Source of the DNA: Paenibacillus sp. AN1007
GTDB lineage: Bacteria; Bacillota; Bacilli; Paenibacillales; Paenibacillaceae
Direction: 5' to 3'
DNA: 64,000 bases
Assembly: GCF_040702995.1 (NCBI RefSeq)
Contig: NZ_CP159992.1
Location: forward strand, 3,249,501 to 3,313,500
Below are positions 8,411-17,555 of this stretch, piece after piece. Positions within the stretch are counted from its first letter, which is position 1; each line of letters begins with the position of its first letter. The notes beneath the pieces are model-generated. The model did not search any database, was not told where the DNA came from, and saw nothing but the letters and a program-made list of their open reading frames with translations. The position numbers and the translations under genes are program-made.

Positions 8411-9154
8411 TCACTTTCTTCTTGCTAATACAGCGTTTGCCAGGAGTACAGAAGCAATCCCCCAGACCAAAATGCTAAAAATCGCCATAGGTATGTTGAC
8501 TACCTGCGTATTGTTCAGTCCTGGAATATCTCCATTTCGAGCAACGATTACTGCCATGCTGGATAACGGGTGTATATACGTATTGATTGACACGATAATT
8601 GAACCAAGAAAAGCATAAACTAGTGTTACAGCAACTGGAAGAATATATCCGTTTTGCGCTGCAGCAATAGCCAGAATCGGAAGCATAGCAAAAGCGGTAA
8701 TAACACCAATCTCCAAACACTTTCTTATCAAAAATAATACGTGTTGCCAATCAAATGCGATGTCTCCGAGAAGTATACTAAAGATAACGGAACCTATTGC
8801 TGTAACGATCATGAAGCAAACGGAATAAATCAAAACCACTAAAAATTTACTGAAGAAATAGCTCATTTTGCTAACGGGTACAATCCAGAGTTGTTTAAGC
8901 ATGTCGTATTGATTTTCATTGTACATAAGCATCGTGCTTAATATCCCTAAAACAACAGGTAAAATAATAAAAAGTGTAAATCCGAACGCCGACCATTTAT
9001 AAAACTGTACAGGATCGCCACCAGTATCCCATGCATATTTAAATAATAAGTAGGCCAGAAACGGCATGATAAGCGCTGAAAACATCATCATCCATACAAA
9101 TGTTCTGCGCCGCAACTTCAGAAATTCAATCTGGAGAAGTTTAAGCAATGCCAT
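8411..9154 (-). CDS. ABC exporter permease subunit (ABC-2 type)
   Basis: A 247-residue protein with about six membrane spans. It begins LLKLLQIEFLKLRRRTFVW, the amphipathic N-terminal helix typical of ABC-2 permeases, and has YNENQYDMLKQLWIVPVSK in its first cytosolic loop. The start overlaps the end of the ATPase gene by 14 bp, which indicates translational coupling, and it is 10 bp from the second permease. The three genes resemble the bacitracin (BcrAB) or LanFEG self-protection transporters. Confidence 0.85.
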   Translation of the reverse strand: MALLKLLQIEFLKLRRRTFVWMMMFSALIMPFLAYLLFKYAWDTGGDPVQFYKWSAFGFTLFIILPVVLGILSTMLMYNENQYDMLKQLWIVPVSKMSYFFSKFLVVLIYSVCFMIVTAIGSVIFSILLGDIAFDWQHVLFLIRKCLEIGVITAFAMLPILAIAAAQNGYILPVAVTLVYAFLGSIIVSINTYIHPLSSMAVIVARNGDIPGLNNTQVVNIPMAIFSILVWGIASVLLANAVLARRK

Positions 9155-10064
9155 CTCCTCCCGTAATTTTCTTAAAATAGTCCTCTAACGTATCATTACA
9201 AAGCTGAGAACTAATAACCGATACATCTCCCAATATTAGTGCCTTATTCATTGACCCCATATCCAGAGAATGATTAAAGATTTGCAGCGTATGATCGTCT
9301 TTCACAGAATAATTTTTCAGATCGAATTGACGTTCCAGGATCACACTTGCCTTAGCAGCATCAGATACTTGAAGTAAAATGTACTTGCCATTTCTTTGCT
9401 TGAGTTCCTGCATACTACTTTCTTCGAGCAGAATCCCATTGTCGATTATTCCAATGTCATCCGCAAGCAGAGAAATCTCAGACAGAATATGGCTGGAAAT
9501 AAGTATGGTTTTCCCACGTTCAACACTAAGCTTTTTAATGAACTCCCTAACTTCTGATATCCCTATAGGGTCCAGACCGTTTGTAGGTTCATCTAAAATG
9601 AGAAGTTCTGGGTCATGCAGAATTGCATTAGCAATGCCCAGACGCTGTTTCATACCGAGAGAATACTCACAGAACAGCTTCTTATCCTTAAACGGTAAAC
9701 CTACAACTTCCAATGCATTCTGCACAGCGTTAGGCGCAGCCGTACCACGCAGTTTGGAAAAAATAGTTAAATTTTCTGTTCCAGTTAAGTTTGGATAGAA
9801 TCCGGGTGTTTCGATAATCGCTCCAATTCTGGGATATACCTTCTTTTCTCTACCTTTAATGGGCTCACCAAATACATTTATCTCACCAGAAGAAGTAGAT
9901 GTTAACCCTAAAATCATTTTCATAATCGTCGTTTTTCCGGCTCCATTGCGGCCGAGCAAACCGTAAATACGTCCTTTTTCCACATGGATATTTACACTAT
10001 TTACAGCTTTCTGATCTCTATAGTTTTTAGTCAGTTGTTTCGTTTCTATTATATACGTTGTCAT
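9141..10064 (-). CDS. ABC transporter ATP-binding protein, BcrA-like
   Basis: A 307-residue ATPase. Walker A is GRNGAGKT (residues 38-45), the signature is YSLGMKQRLGIAN (about 134-146) and Walker B is LLILDEPTNGLDP, followed by the switch His in SSHILSE. The C-terminal 90 residues form the accessory domain seen in BcrA-type ATPases. It powers the two permeases encoded directly downstream. A divergent or upstream two-component system ends 100 bp away and may control it, as is common for bacitracin and lantibiotic detoxification modules. The exported compound is unknown. Confidence 0.9.
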   Translation of the reverse strand: MTTYIIETKQLTKNYRDQKAVNSVNIHVEKGRIYGLLGRNGAGKTTIMKMILGLTSTSSGEINVFGEPIKGREKKVYPRIGAIIETPGFYPNLTGTENLTIFSKLRGTAAPNAVQNALEVVGLPFKDKKLFCEYSLGMKQRLGIANAILHDPELLILDEPTNGLDPIGISEVREFIKKLSVERGKTILISSHILSEISLLADDIGIIDNGILLEESSMQELKQRNGKYILLQVSDAAKASVILERQFDLKNYSVKDDHTLQIFNHSLDMGSMNKALILGDVSVISSQLCNDTLEDYFKKITGGDGIA

Positions 10065-10145
10065 ATAAATACCTCCTTTATATAAAGGTTATCAAACAAA
10101 TCTTGCCAGAACCTTGCCGAAATCTTGTTTATTTCTTGCAATTGA

Positions 10146-10174
10146 AAAAAAGCTCTTATAAATTAAAGAGCTTT
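10146..10174 (-). terminator. Terminator of the two-component operon
   Basis: A hairpin with arms AAAGCTCTT / AAGAGCTTT overlaps the stop codon of the kinase gene and runs into seven T on the minus strand. It separates the two-component operon from the ABC exporter operon. Confidence 0.8.
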
Positions 10175-11086
10175 CGAAAGTTTCACTATAAATGCTGCAC
10201 CACCAGAAACTGATTTTTCAGCATGGATTGTTCCTTTATGCAGTTGAACAAGTTCTCGAGCAATTGCAAGTCCTAAACCATTTCCGTTCGTTGAACGTGA
10301 TTCATCACTTTGATAAAGTCTATCGAATATATGGGGTAGGTCATTCGGACAAATCCCTTTTCCATTATCACTTACCTGAACCATCACGTTTTGTTCATTT
10401 TCACTTATTTGTAGATCGATTCTCGTTCCTTCACTGTGTGCAATAACATTTTGAATTAAATTATTAATAATTCTTATATAGGCATTAGAATCTAATCGAA
10501 TAAAGCATTCTTTTTCGGAAATATCAATTTTATACTCTAAATGCTTTTCCTCAAATGTTGGTATCCAATTGGCTAATATATCACGAGTACATTCGTTTAT
10601 ATCCTGTTGTTCGAGTTTAAACACCTGCTCTTTTGCGTCAAGTTTAACCCAATCAAATAAAACTTCAACAAAGCTCTTCAAATGATGTGCTTTATTTAAA
10701 GCAATTTCAAGATATTCTTCTTTTTCTTTGCCTACAACAAATTTCTTTTGAACTGCTTCTAAATAACCAACTAAAGAAGTTAAAGGTGTTCTTACATCAT
10801 GCGATAAACTCGTCATAAGTCGTTTATAAGCCTGCTCGGATTGCTTTAACTGTATAAGTTGAGTTTGACTTTTCATGGCGATATCATTTATGGAATAACA
10901 TATGCTTTTAGTGATATCATCTTCATCCACCAAAATACGGCGATTCCAATTCCCCTTTTTTATATCCTCTAAACAGTCCTCAATGATTGAAATTTGTTTA
11001 GAAACCTTATTCTGTTTCGTGATCAAATAAGTAATGATCATAACAGAGAAAGCCAACGTCACAAGTAGAATATAGACCCATTCCAT
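10163..11086 (-). CDS. Sensor histidine kinase, short single-span type
   Basis: A 307-residue kinase with one N-terminal membrane helix (residues 4-22) and almost no extracellular part. A HAMP-like linker is followed by the H-box SLSHDVRTPLTSL with phospho-acceptor His96, an N-box (NNLIQNVIAHS), a G1-box DNGKGICP and a G2-box GNGLGLAIA. It should phosphorylate the response regulator encoded 2 bp upstream in the same operon. The lack of an input domain suggests sensing at the membrane or through the neighbouring ABC transporter, as in detoxification modules; that link is inferred from position. Confidence 0.9.
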   Translation of the reverse strand: MEWVYILLVTLAFSVMIITYLITKQNKVSKQISIIEDCLEDIKKGNWNRRILVDEDDITKSICYSINDIAMKSQTQLIQLKQSEQAYKRLMTSLSHDVRTPLTSLVGYLEAVQKKFVVGKEKEEYLEIALNKAHHLKSFVEVLFDWVKLDAKEQVFKLEQQDINECTRDILANWIPTFEEKHLEYKIDISEKECFIRLDSNAYIRIINNLIQNVIAHSEGTRIDLQISENEQNVMVQVSDNGKGICPNDLPHIFDRLYQSDESRSTNGNGLGLAIARELVQLHKGTIHAEKSVSGGAAFIVKLSKAL

Positions 11087-11088
11087 AA

Positions 11089-11787
11089 TCAGGCCTCCTT
11101 ATTAAAACGATAACCTACCCCATGTACCGTTAAAATATAAAATGGCTGTTCTGAACTCGGTTCTATTTTCTTTCTTAACTTACTTATAAAGGACATAATA
11201 TTGTTATCATCAAATGAATAATCATCGTTCCAAACTTGTGTATAGATTTGTTTCTTCGTAAACACACGCCCCTTATTCGAAGCCAGAAATACTAATAAAT
11301 CAAATTCCTTTCCTGTTAAATCAATTAGTCTGTCCTCGACCTGAACAGTTCTTGTTTCTTTATCGATAACCATGCCTTTAAGTACAAGAACGCTTACAGC
11401 ATTCCCGGAATTAAAAGTGGTATATCTTCGAATCAGAGATTGCACTCTAGCAATAAGTTCATTGATACTGAAAGGTTTTGTTAAGTAGTCGTCTGCTCCA
11501 AGACCAAGGCCTGTGACTTTATCCGGCTCACTTCCTTTAGCCGTCAGCATAAGTACGGGGATATGGCTATACTTTCTTATCTCAGATAATACTTGAAAAC
11601 CATCCATCTGCGGTAACATCACATCTAAAATAATAAGTGAATATGAGTCGTTTTTATTCATGATTTGAATTAAACCTGATTGCCCATTATATGCTGTATC
11701 GGCTTCCAGGTTAACTTGGGAAACACATTTTTTTACTAGTGAGCACAACTCCACATCATCATCTATGATGAGTATTTTATTTGACAT
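11089..11787 (-). CDS. OmpR/PhoB-family response regulator
   Basis: A 232-residue regulator. The receiver domain (residues 1-120) has the acidic pocket DDD (9-11), phospho-acceptor Asp55 in IILDVMLPQMDGF and the conserved Lys in MLTAKG. A winged-helix DNA-binding domain follows (about 130-230), with TGKEFDLLVFLASNKGRVFTKKQI and ILTVHGVGYRF. It pairs with the histidine kinase directly downstream. The likely target is the ABC exporter operon to the left. Its start overlaps the end of the P-loop gene at 11763 by 25 bp. Confidence 0.92.
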   Translation of the reverse strand: MSNKILIIDDDVELCSLVKKCVSQVNLEADTAYNGQSGLIQIMNKNDSYSLIILDVMLPQMDGFQVLSEIRKYSHIPVLMLTAKGSEPDKVTGLGLGADDYLTKPFSINELIARVQSLIRRYTTFNSGNAVSVLVLKGMVIDKETRTVQVEDRLIDLTGKEFDLLVFLASNKGRVFTKKQIYTQVWNDDYSFDDNNIMSFISKLRKKIEPSSEQPFYILTVHGVGYRFNKEA

Positions 11788-12464
11788 GAGGTTTCTCCAC
11801 CCCTTTTTTCAATCAACGTGTTGTTAATTTCAGCGGCCTTATTATTTCTGACCCATTCAACTAATCTGTCATAAAGCTCCAGGTCTGATATTGCTTTGGA
11901 CTTTTTCTCCTCCAAACTCTTTACTATGATTTCAATATTATTACTTCGTGACTCTGCATGAATGAACGTTACTAATGATGGTTCTAACTGATTCATATAT
12001 TTAAAATAAGCTCTTTGAGGCTTAATAAAATGCAAATGTCTTTCAAAATTATTTCGTTTACTACTTTTGTCGTTCTCCTTGCGTTTACGCAGCTCTTCTT
12101 CAGTCGTATACAGGTAAAAATATCGATCTGGAAATTGAATTTGTCCTTCAATGATCATTGCTCGATAAAACTCATCGATTGACTTCAATGAATCCCATCC
12201 TTCGAAATCATAGCACCAGTTGTACCAGAGAGGTTGAAATGGGTCTCCATCCAAAATTGTGATTTTATGATTATTATGCTTTGTTTTTGCAATCATCGTC
12301 CGCTCAACCTGTTTTTCCAAATACCAAGTACTGGCGGTTCCTTCAGCCTGTTCAAATAATTTATTTACTTCTTGAATGATATAAGCATTTAATCTCTCCT
12401 GCATCCACATCGAAGTACTTGATTTACCTACTGCACTTGCTCCTTCTAAACAAATTATAGACAT
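11763..12464 (-). CDS. P-loop NTPase / AAA kinase-like protein
   Basis: A 233-residue protein with Walker A CLEGASAVGKSSTS (residues 5-18) and the motif ILDGDPFQPLWYNW, which places an Asp near the expected kinase catalytic position. A later YTTEEELRKRKENDKSSKRNNFE resembles a lid with Arg/Lys residues. It is probably a small-molecule or nucleoside kinase of unknown substrate. The 3' end overlaps the response regulator gene by 25 bp, so it is likely co-transcribed, perhaps by chance of gene assembly. Confidence 0.75.
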   Translation of the reverse strand: MSIICLEGASAVGKSSTSMWMQERLNAYIIQEVNKLFEQAEGTASTWYLEKQVERTMIAKTKHNNHKITILDGDPFQPLWYNWCYDFEGWDSLKSIDEFYRAMIIEGQIQFPDRYFYLYTTEEELRKRKENDKSSKRNNFERHLHFIKPQRAYFKYMNQLEPSLVTFIHAESRSNNIEIIVKSLEEKKSKAISDLELYDRLVEWVRNNKAAEINNTLIEKRGGETSCQIKYSS

Positions 12465-12497
12465 TTTATCTCCTTTAATGAAAAAGTTGTTGAATTA

Positions 12498-12974
12498 TCA
12501 CGTGCTTCGTCCTTTCCTCACCTTTCTGAACTCATGAAAGATCTCAACGATCAAAATAGCTTCTTCTTTGTACCTTTCAAGATCATTTAATTGAATCCAT
12601 TCGGGTTCATCATTTCTATATTGATAGAATCTCAGTACGACATTTTCACCATCTGTTGTAGAACTTAAAATCAAAATAAATTCTCGCTTAGGATATGTAA
12701 ATCTTAAACACTCCTCCCAATTCGAGATGAGCTTTAATCCGGTTTCCAAACTGTCGATATGATAATGATTAATCGAAGCCTCTAAATCCGTGCGATCCTG
12801 ATAACCAGTCTCATCGATTGAACTTGTATTTTTTAAACTTGAGGCATCCACCAAGATGCAGCGGTCCCATTCATAAAATTCGGGATTAAACAAATTGAAA
12901 TCCATTGGTTCATTCGACTGAATAGACTTATTCAATAAATTTCTCATCGCCATGTTTGTCTTCATTCTTATCAT
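12498..12974 (-). CDS. Hypothetical protein (acidic, soluble)
   Basis: A 158-residue soluble protein with a pattern of alternating beta-strand and helix segments. There is an IDETGYQDRTDLEASINHYHID region and a C-terminal amphipathic helix ending in a basic tail (EFRKVRKGRST). No known motif was found. The start region overlaps the end of the APH-type gene by about 47 bp; internal ATG codons at 12962 and 12947 are alternatives that would shorten the overlap. It is probably translationally coupled to that gene. Confidence 0.6.
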   Translation of the reverse strand: MIRMKTNMAMRNLLNKSIQSNEPMDFNLFNPEFYEWDRCILVDASSLKNTSSIDETGYQDRTDLEASINHYHIDSLETGLKLISNWEECLRFTYPKREFILILSSTTDGENVVLRFYQYRNDEPEWIQLNDLERYKEEAILIVEIFHEFRKVRKGRST

Positions 12975-13971
12975 GCAACCAGCTTTCCAGCATAATAGTC
13001 ATGTTTTGATATTCTTCAAGTGCATTAAGGGTGTGCATCACTTGTACGGTTCCCATCTCTTGTTCAATTGCATCTGTACATTCAATCCACAGTGAACGCT
13101 TAAGGCTGTATTCCAACCAGTTCAGTTTGCTTGAATACCCAAGTACCAAGACCGTTTTCCAATCTGCTTCCAGATCCCCGTATAGCTGCTGATATCCGCT
13201 TAAGAAAGCGTCGAACTTGCATTTGTTTACTTTACCCGATTCATCGATCGACCAATAAATGGCCGTTTCAATCAAATCATGTTTGGGATTGATCTCTCCA
13301 GCTGACTCCCAGTCAATCACAATGGGGTTATCTTGGACCCACATGACATTCTTAGGTTCCAGATCGCGATGGCTGAATACTTGTTCATCCTCCAACAGCA
13401 TAACTGATCGGTTGATTTGTTCGGTCCAGAATGACAGCTGTTCGATGCGATTGGATAAGTGGTTTGCCCAAACAGCCCCCTCTGCTATCCCTTTGTGTAA
13501 ATAGAACTTCCAAGGAATTTGATTTTCGTCGTTCCGAGTTCTCCGAATGCTATCGACCTGTGCAAACTTTGTTTGATGAATCTCAGCAAGGATAAAACCG
13601 ACCTTCCTGCAGTGTACATCTGTAATTTCGAAAGGCTTTAAACTTCTCCCTTCAATCCAATCAAATACCATATAAAATTGATGATCAATCTCCTGCAAAA
13701 ATGTATCTCCGTATACATTAGCCGGTTGAGCTGATATACGCTTAGATAAAATACTTACGACTCGTTCTGCTTCTATATAATTGTTCAGTGCAGCAGGTCT
13801 TGCCATAATTTTTGGGTTTAAAGCTTTAACTGCGTATCTCCCTGTAGTGGTCTTGATTGCAAAGACCCTATGTAAAAGCCCGCCTGATATCGGTTTCGGA
13901 GTTGTCGTCAATTCACCAAGCCCTAATTTCTCACACAATTTTTCAAACTGTAAATGATAAGAATCATTCAT
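12928..13971 (-). CDS. APH-type phosphotransferase
   Basis: A 347-residue protein with the aminoglycoside-phosphotransferase / choline-kinase fold. The nucleotide-binding lobe has GRYAVKALNP (Lys49 as the likely ATP lysine). The catalytic loop is SHRDLEPKNVMW with Asp203 and Asn208, and the metal-binding Asp220 is in VIDWESA. It transfers a phosphate to a small-molecule hydroxyl; resistance is possible but not shown. A second, unrelated APH-type gene is a cassette at 19496-20500. Confidence 0.85.
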   Translation of the reverse strand: MNDSYHLQFEKLCEKLGLGELTTTPKPISGGLLHRVFAIKTTTGRYAVKALNPKIMARPAALNNYIEAERVVSILSKRISAQPANVYGDTFLQEIDHQFYMVFDWIEGRSLKPFEITDVHCRKVGFILAEIHQTKFAQVDSIRRTRNDENQIPWKFYLHKGIAEGAVWANHLSNRIEQLSFWTEQINRSVMLLEDEQVFSHRDLEPKNVMWVQDNPIVIDWESAGEINPKHDLIETAIYWSIDESGKVNKCKFDAFLSGYQQLYGDLEADWKTVLVLGYSSKLNWLEYSLKRSLWIECTDAIEQEMGTVQVMHTLNALEEYQNMTIMLESWLHDKNEDKHGDEKFIE

Positions 13972-14068
13972 TTTAGGAGTCCTTTCCTACATGAATTTTG
14001 TTTTTCTAATTTCACAGCATGTTCGTTTCTGTATTACGAATTCACCATCTGGTGGCTCTTTAATAATT

Positions 14069-14509
14069 CTAGTACATCATTATATCTTCAACTTCTCTAA
14101 GCTTCAAAATGTCCTGAGATTCCTTTGTATTAATGGAACCCATTTCTTCATGTGCAGTTGTTATTAACCATTCTTCTCCATTCTTATAAAAACACAAATC
14201 TTCCAACAATTCAGGCTGCATCCAAGCATACAATCGATCTGCTCTGGTTAACAAGATTTCTTGCAGTTCATCCTTACAGTCCAAATAATAAACATCTGCA
14301 TTGAGCCCAAACAACTGTGTCCCTGGCCAATGATCCTGTTTTTTAATTTCTTTTATGTATGGTTTTATTTCTTTAAGAAACTCCTCTCCTTTCCCACTTA
14401 ATTCAATTTGATCTCTTTTAACTAATATAAACTCATCACAAATGCTAAAAGCCAAAGATATTAATTGTTGATATGTTACTCCTCTTGGTTCTTCTAGTAA
14501 TTGTATCAT
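14069..14509 (-). CDS. Hypothetical protein
   Basis: About 146 residues, soluble. The frame is open to 14566, but AAAGGAG lies just before ATG at 14509, which starts MIQLLEEPRGVTYQQLI. The sequence has alternating helices with many acidic residues, including YYLDCKDELQEILL and LYAWMQPELLEDLCFY. I do not recognise the family. It lies immediately downstream of, and in the same direction as, another hypothetical gene at 14550-15080. Confidence 0.6.
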   Translation of the reverse strand: MIQLLEEPRGVTYQQLISLAFSICDEFILVKRDQIELSGKGEEFLKEIKPYIKEIKKQDHWPGTQLFGLNADVYYLDCKDELQEILLTRADRLYAWMQPELLEDLCFYKNGEEWLITTAHEEMGSINTKESQDILKLREVEDIMMY

Positions 14510-14549
14510 TTCATTCTCCTTTGTTAGATCTTGTATCCTTACCCTGGAA

Positions 14550-15080
14550 TCATCTATCAAATACATCTTGAAAATACTTATCCATTAATCTTTTAGAATT
14601 AAATCTGTCTTGAATACATTCTTTAGCTCTTAAACAAGCATCCTCATATCCTTCACTTCTCATGTTGTCCGCAAGAAAAATCATCTCAATTATTGGATCA
14701 CTTGGTTCCAACTCGTATGCTTTAGACAGCATGTTTTTCCCAACGCTTTCCCAATGCTCGTAGTCTCCAAAATGATGAGGAAACAATGTGATCATATAAC
14801 CGAAAATCAATAAAAACTTCGTATTCCTCGAGAATTTACGTATCCCTTCCTCTGACACTTCTTTTAATGTCGATTCAATCATTTCATAATCGTTCTCGTT
14901 AAGCCCCTGAGTAATGAAGGGATTTCCGGATTCGACACTCAAATACCAAGATAAAAAACCTAAATTCAAACATGTATCTAAGTCACGCTTCCCTCGGTCC
15001 CAGTCACTTTTCGTTGAAATAAAGACTTCTTGATATTGTTTGGCAGTTTCAAATTCATCTCTTCGATCTCCATCAACCAT
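14550..15080 (-). CDS. Hypothetical helical-repeat protein
   Basis: A 176-residue, largely alpha-helical soluble protein. Segments such as CLNLGFLSWYLSVESGNPF, NMLSKAYELEPSDPI and DACLRAKECIQDRF look like TPR-type or Sel1-type helical pairs, but no canonical repeat is clear. Its start overlaps the end of a NUDIX fragment. It may be a partner of the small gene that follows. No function can be assigned. Confidence 0.6.
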   Translation of the reverse strand: MVDGDRRDEFETAKQYQEVFISTKSDWDRGKRDLDTCLNLGFLSWYLSVESGNPFITQGLNENDYEMIESTLKEVSEEGIRKFSRNTKFLLIFGYMITLFPHHFGDYEHWESVGKNMLSKAYELEPSDPIIEMIFLADNMRSEGYEDACLRAKECIQDRFNSKRLMDKYFQDVFDR

Positions 15081-15261
15081 GCTTTAGCTTCCTTTCAGTA
15101 CAGATCCTCTCGGCCTTTTGGTTCGTTTCTTCAAACAACTCTCTTACAGCACATTCTCTGCAGGACTCCCCTTCATCGATCATTCCGCCAGGAATTTCCC
15201 ACTCCTTACTTTCCAGAAATACTTCATCTTGACCGAAGAGCGAATACCCGAACTCACAATC
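15073..15261 (-). pseudogene. NUDIX hydrolase fragment
   Basis: A minus-strand frame without a start codon contains a complete NUDIX box, GGMIDEGESCRECAVRELFE followed by ETNQ, which matches G-x5-E-x7-R-E-U-x-E-E. It is preceded by LESKEWEIPG. The N-terminal strands and the C-terminal part are absent, and the frame runs from the end of the neighbouring gene (15254) to TGA at 15073. It is a decayed remnant of an ADP-ribose/NTP pyrophosphatase-like gene. Confidence 0.75.
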
Positions 15262-15658
15262 GAGTTTTTAAATCATTTATTGTATTTAACCAGTTCGGAT
15301 ATTCTTCCGATTCTTCCCATAACTCTTTTAGTTCTGAATCTTTCCTAATTTTCTTAACTGCTCGTTTAGCTTTTGTAATGAGTTTTTTTCCTTTACCTTT
15401 ATGTTTATCGATCCAATCATATAGATCTTCTGTACTGCTTTGATTATTCAATATCTCTTTCCCGGGATTACCTTGTAGTGCCGCAAGGATCTCAATCGCG
15501 CCCAGAGCATTGGAAGCTAGATCAGACTCAATATATTCTTCTTCTAATACTTCTTCAATCGTCTCTTCAATCAAATCAATGCCATCAGAATCAAGTAAAT
15601 CTGCCTTCCAATCTAATACATCATCGTTCTCGAAAATTCCAGTTCCCCATGCTCCCAT
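15254..15658 (-). CDS. DUF4259 domain protein
   Basis: About 134 residues, beginning MGAWGTGIFENDDVLDW, the signature start of DUF4259 proteins. It continues with an acidic helical region. The C-terminal half is highly charged, with KGKGKKLITKAKRAVKKIRKD. AGGAGG lies 8 bases before ATG at 15658, which fixes the start. Function is unknown; related proteins are common as single accessory genes in Bacillota. It abuts the NUDIX remnant. Confidence 0.8.
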   Translation of the reverse strand: MGAWGTGIFENDDVLDWKADLLDSDGIDLIEETIEEVLEEEYIESDLASNALGAIEILAALQGNPGKEILNNQSSTEDLYDWIDKHKGKGKKLITKAKRAVKKIRKDSELKELWEESEEYPNWLNTINDLKTRL

Positions 15659-15721
15659 CAACTTAACCTCCTAGTTTTAATAACAAACCATAAACTTACG
15701 ACTTTCATTTTTCCTGATTCA

Positions 15722-16333
15722 TTAAAAGATTGAGATGCATTCTTCATCTTTAAGCCTTGTCACCTTACAGTTCTCATTGTATTCAAATTCTATTATTCTC
15801 TCTTCAATGGTTTTATTACTCCTATCTTTAAATATGTCCTCTCGATCATAGTGAGGAAAGATAAGCTTGTCGGTTACACCTAATGCCCCAAAATCCGTTA
15901 AATTCATTGTATTCATCTCTGGCGTAAAGAAATTGACAATGTTAATATTTGGCCCCAGTAATAACGCTCCCGCACTTACTCCGACTATAATTACATTTTG
16001 TGCGGCCAGTGCTTTAATTATTTTATCAGCACCACTTTTCTTAGCGTAATACAGCAATGTAAATGGATTTCCACCATTAATATATATAACATCTCTATGT
16101 ATGAGAACTTGCGGGTCATCAAATTCTATATCTACAAAATTAATATGCTGAAACCCCATGCCCCTGAAATCCTGCACTGCCCTTTGTGCATATCTATTAT
16201 TTTCTTTCATAAGGGATCCTGTTGTAATGATAGAGACCTTTAATTGGGAAGTATCTCTATCCATTAAATTCAGAAATTGATTTTTAATATGTTCAGTAAT
16301 AAACCCACAAGAGGTTAGCAGCACGCTGCTCAT
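15722..16333 (-). CDS. Peptidase E / S51-family protein
   Basis: A 203-residue protein of the class-I-amidotransferase-like peptidase S51 family. The nucleophile elbow is VGVSAGALLL, with the catalytic Ser near residue 120. The strand before it carries IYINGGNPFTLLYY. Later HYDREDIFKDRS supplies the expected acidic and His region. Family members are Asp-specific dipeptidases or cyanophycinase-like enzymes, and this one is likely cytosolic. A 17-bp sequence shared with attC E of the cassette array lies about 100 bp upstream (16426-16442). Confidence 0.8.
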   Translation of the reverse strand: MSSVLLTSCGFITEHIKNQFLNLMDRDTSQLKVSIITTGSLMKENNRYAQRAVQDFRGMGFQHINFVDIEFDDPQVLIHRDVIYINGGNPFTLLYYAKKSGADKIIKALAAQNVIIVGVSAGALLLGPNINIVNFFTPEMNTMNLTDFGALGVTDKLIFPHYDREDIFKDRSNKTIEERIIEFEYNENCKVTRLKDEECISIF

Positions 16334-16425
16334 TGAGATCCCCGTCCTTTAATGATGATTTATCTAATCTTTATCATTTTATTAACCATTTCCTGATTTC
16401 CGCTATTGTTACTGTGTCTAAATGT

Positions 16426-16442
16426 GTCCCACCGACTTAAGC
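16426..16442. repeat. 17-bp match to attC site E (possible attC relic)
   Basis: GTCCCACCGACTTAAGC here is identical to 22093-22109 inside attC E. No paired R or L boxes are visible around it, so it is at most a decayed fragment. Confidence 0.4.
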
Positions 16443-16463
16443 GACCATTGGGAGTATAGATAC

Positions 16464-16964
16464 TCAATAAATAAGATCTTCACGTACTTCTATTCCCATC
16501 TCATGGCAGTAATCCCTATACTTCTTCAATACAGTATAGATATCATCCTGACCAATCACGGAATCATTATTATCGAAATATTGAAGTGTTCCTCCCAATA
16601 TGAATAGGGTAATGACCTCTTCATCTTGTGTTATCAACGTATGAATATCTCCCGGTGGTTCAAATATAAAAGTTCCAGGTTTCGCAATCCAGTTACGCCC
16701 TTCATAACTCCATTGTCCTTGTATATTGTAACCAATAACGGAACCGCCGGTATGACGATGCCGAGTCAGCACTTTATTACTTTTTATCTTAAACAGGTAT
16801 GTCCAGCTGCCCGTTGATAAATCAAACCTTAGCGGTTTAAAATGACAATTCGCTTCGCCTTCATCAAAGGGTACCCACGGTAAATCTTCAATATCAAATA
16901 CTCTTTCAGGTAACTGCATGCTTTCTGCTAATTTTATAACAGCATCATTAATCAATTGATTCAT
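16464..16964 (-). CDS. Cupin-domain protein, 2,4'-dihydroxyacetophenone dioxygenase-like
   Basis: A 166-residue single-domain cupin. The metal-binding motif 1 is TRHRHTGGSVIGYNIQGQW (two His residues near residue 70), and motif 2 is PGTFIFEPPGDIHTLI, which adds the third His. The N-terminal stretch DLPWVPFDEGEANCHFKPLRFD resembles the ChrR-type and dihydroxyacetophenone dioxygenase group. It probably binds Fe or Mn in the cytosol. The substrate is not predictable. Confidence 0.75.
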   Translation of the reverse strand: MNQLINDAVIKLAESMQLPERVFDIEDLPWVPFDEGEANCHFKPLRFDLSTGSWTYLFKIKSNKVLTRHRHTGGSVIGYNIQGQWSYEGRNWIAKPGTFIFEPPGDIHTLITQDEEVITLFILGGTLQYFDNNDSVIGQDDIYTVLKKYRDYCHEMGIEVREDLIY

Positions 16965-17023
16965 ATAAAAATCTCCTCTTTTACGTTTAAGTAGGTTTGC
17001 GTTATTTCAGACGTCTTCTTGAA

Positions 17024-17500
17024 TTAACTGACAAACGTTTGTATTTTTCTTCCTTTTTCGATCCGCTCTTCAAATTGACCTTTCGTATATTCATTAATTA
17101 CTCTTTTCCAAAATATTTGTGCTCCTTGATTACTCTCAATTTGGTGCACTTCCCACGGTCCTTGATGTCGGTTGAATACATCGATTGCTGCTGACTTCCC
17201 CAGTCCTTCTCGTCTGTACTTCTTTAATATGAAAAATTCTGAAATTGAATAATGTGGAAGTTCAAGTTCTTCTATGAAGCGAACTAAAACAAAGCCTACA
17301 TACTTTTCTTCTCGTTTAATCAAATAAGCAAATTGCTGGTTTCCTTCTTTAAAATAATCATCTAAAGGGTAAGGTCGATACTTCCCGTTCTCTTCTACAT
17401 CAAAGTCAAGAAATTCAGAAAAATCATAAATATATAATTGCATAAGATTATCTAACACTTCTCTATACTTTTGATTGACTTGAACGATAGCAACATTCAT
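17024..17500 (-). CDS. GNAT family N-acetyltransferase
   Basis: A 158-residue acetyltransferase. Motif A is EFFILKKYRREGLGKSAAIDVF (R-R-E-G-L-G loop near residues 98-103), followed by WEVHQIESNQGAQIFWKRVINEYT, which is typical of the predicted-acetyltransferase (COG5628-like) group. It is cytosolic. It starts the run of leftward accessory genes to the left of the plus-strand membrane protein at 17990. Confidence 0.8.
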   Translation of the reverse strand: MNVAIVQVNQKYREVLDNLMQLYIYDFSEFLDFDVEENGKYRPYPLDDYFKEGNQQFAYLIKREEKYVGFVLVRFIEELELPHYSISEFFILKKYRREGLGKSAAIDVFNRHQGPWEVHQIESNQGAQIFWKRVINEYTKGQFEERIEKGRKIQTFVS

Positions 17501-17555
17501 TTTATATCCCCCGCTCTAATTCTGATCTGCATGATACTATATTAACGGATGTAAC

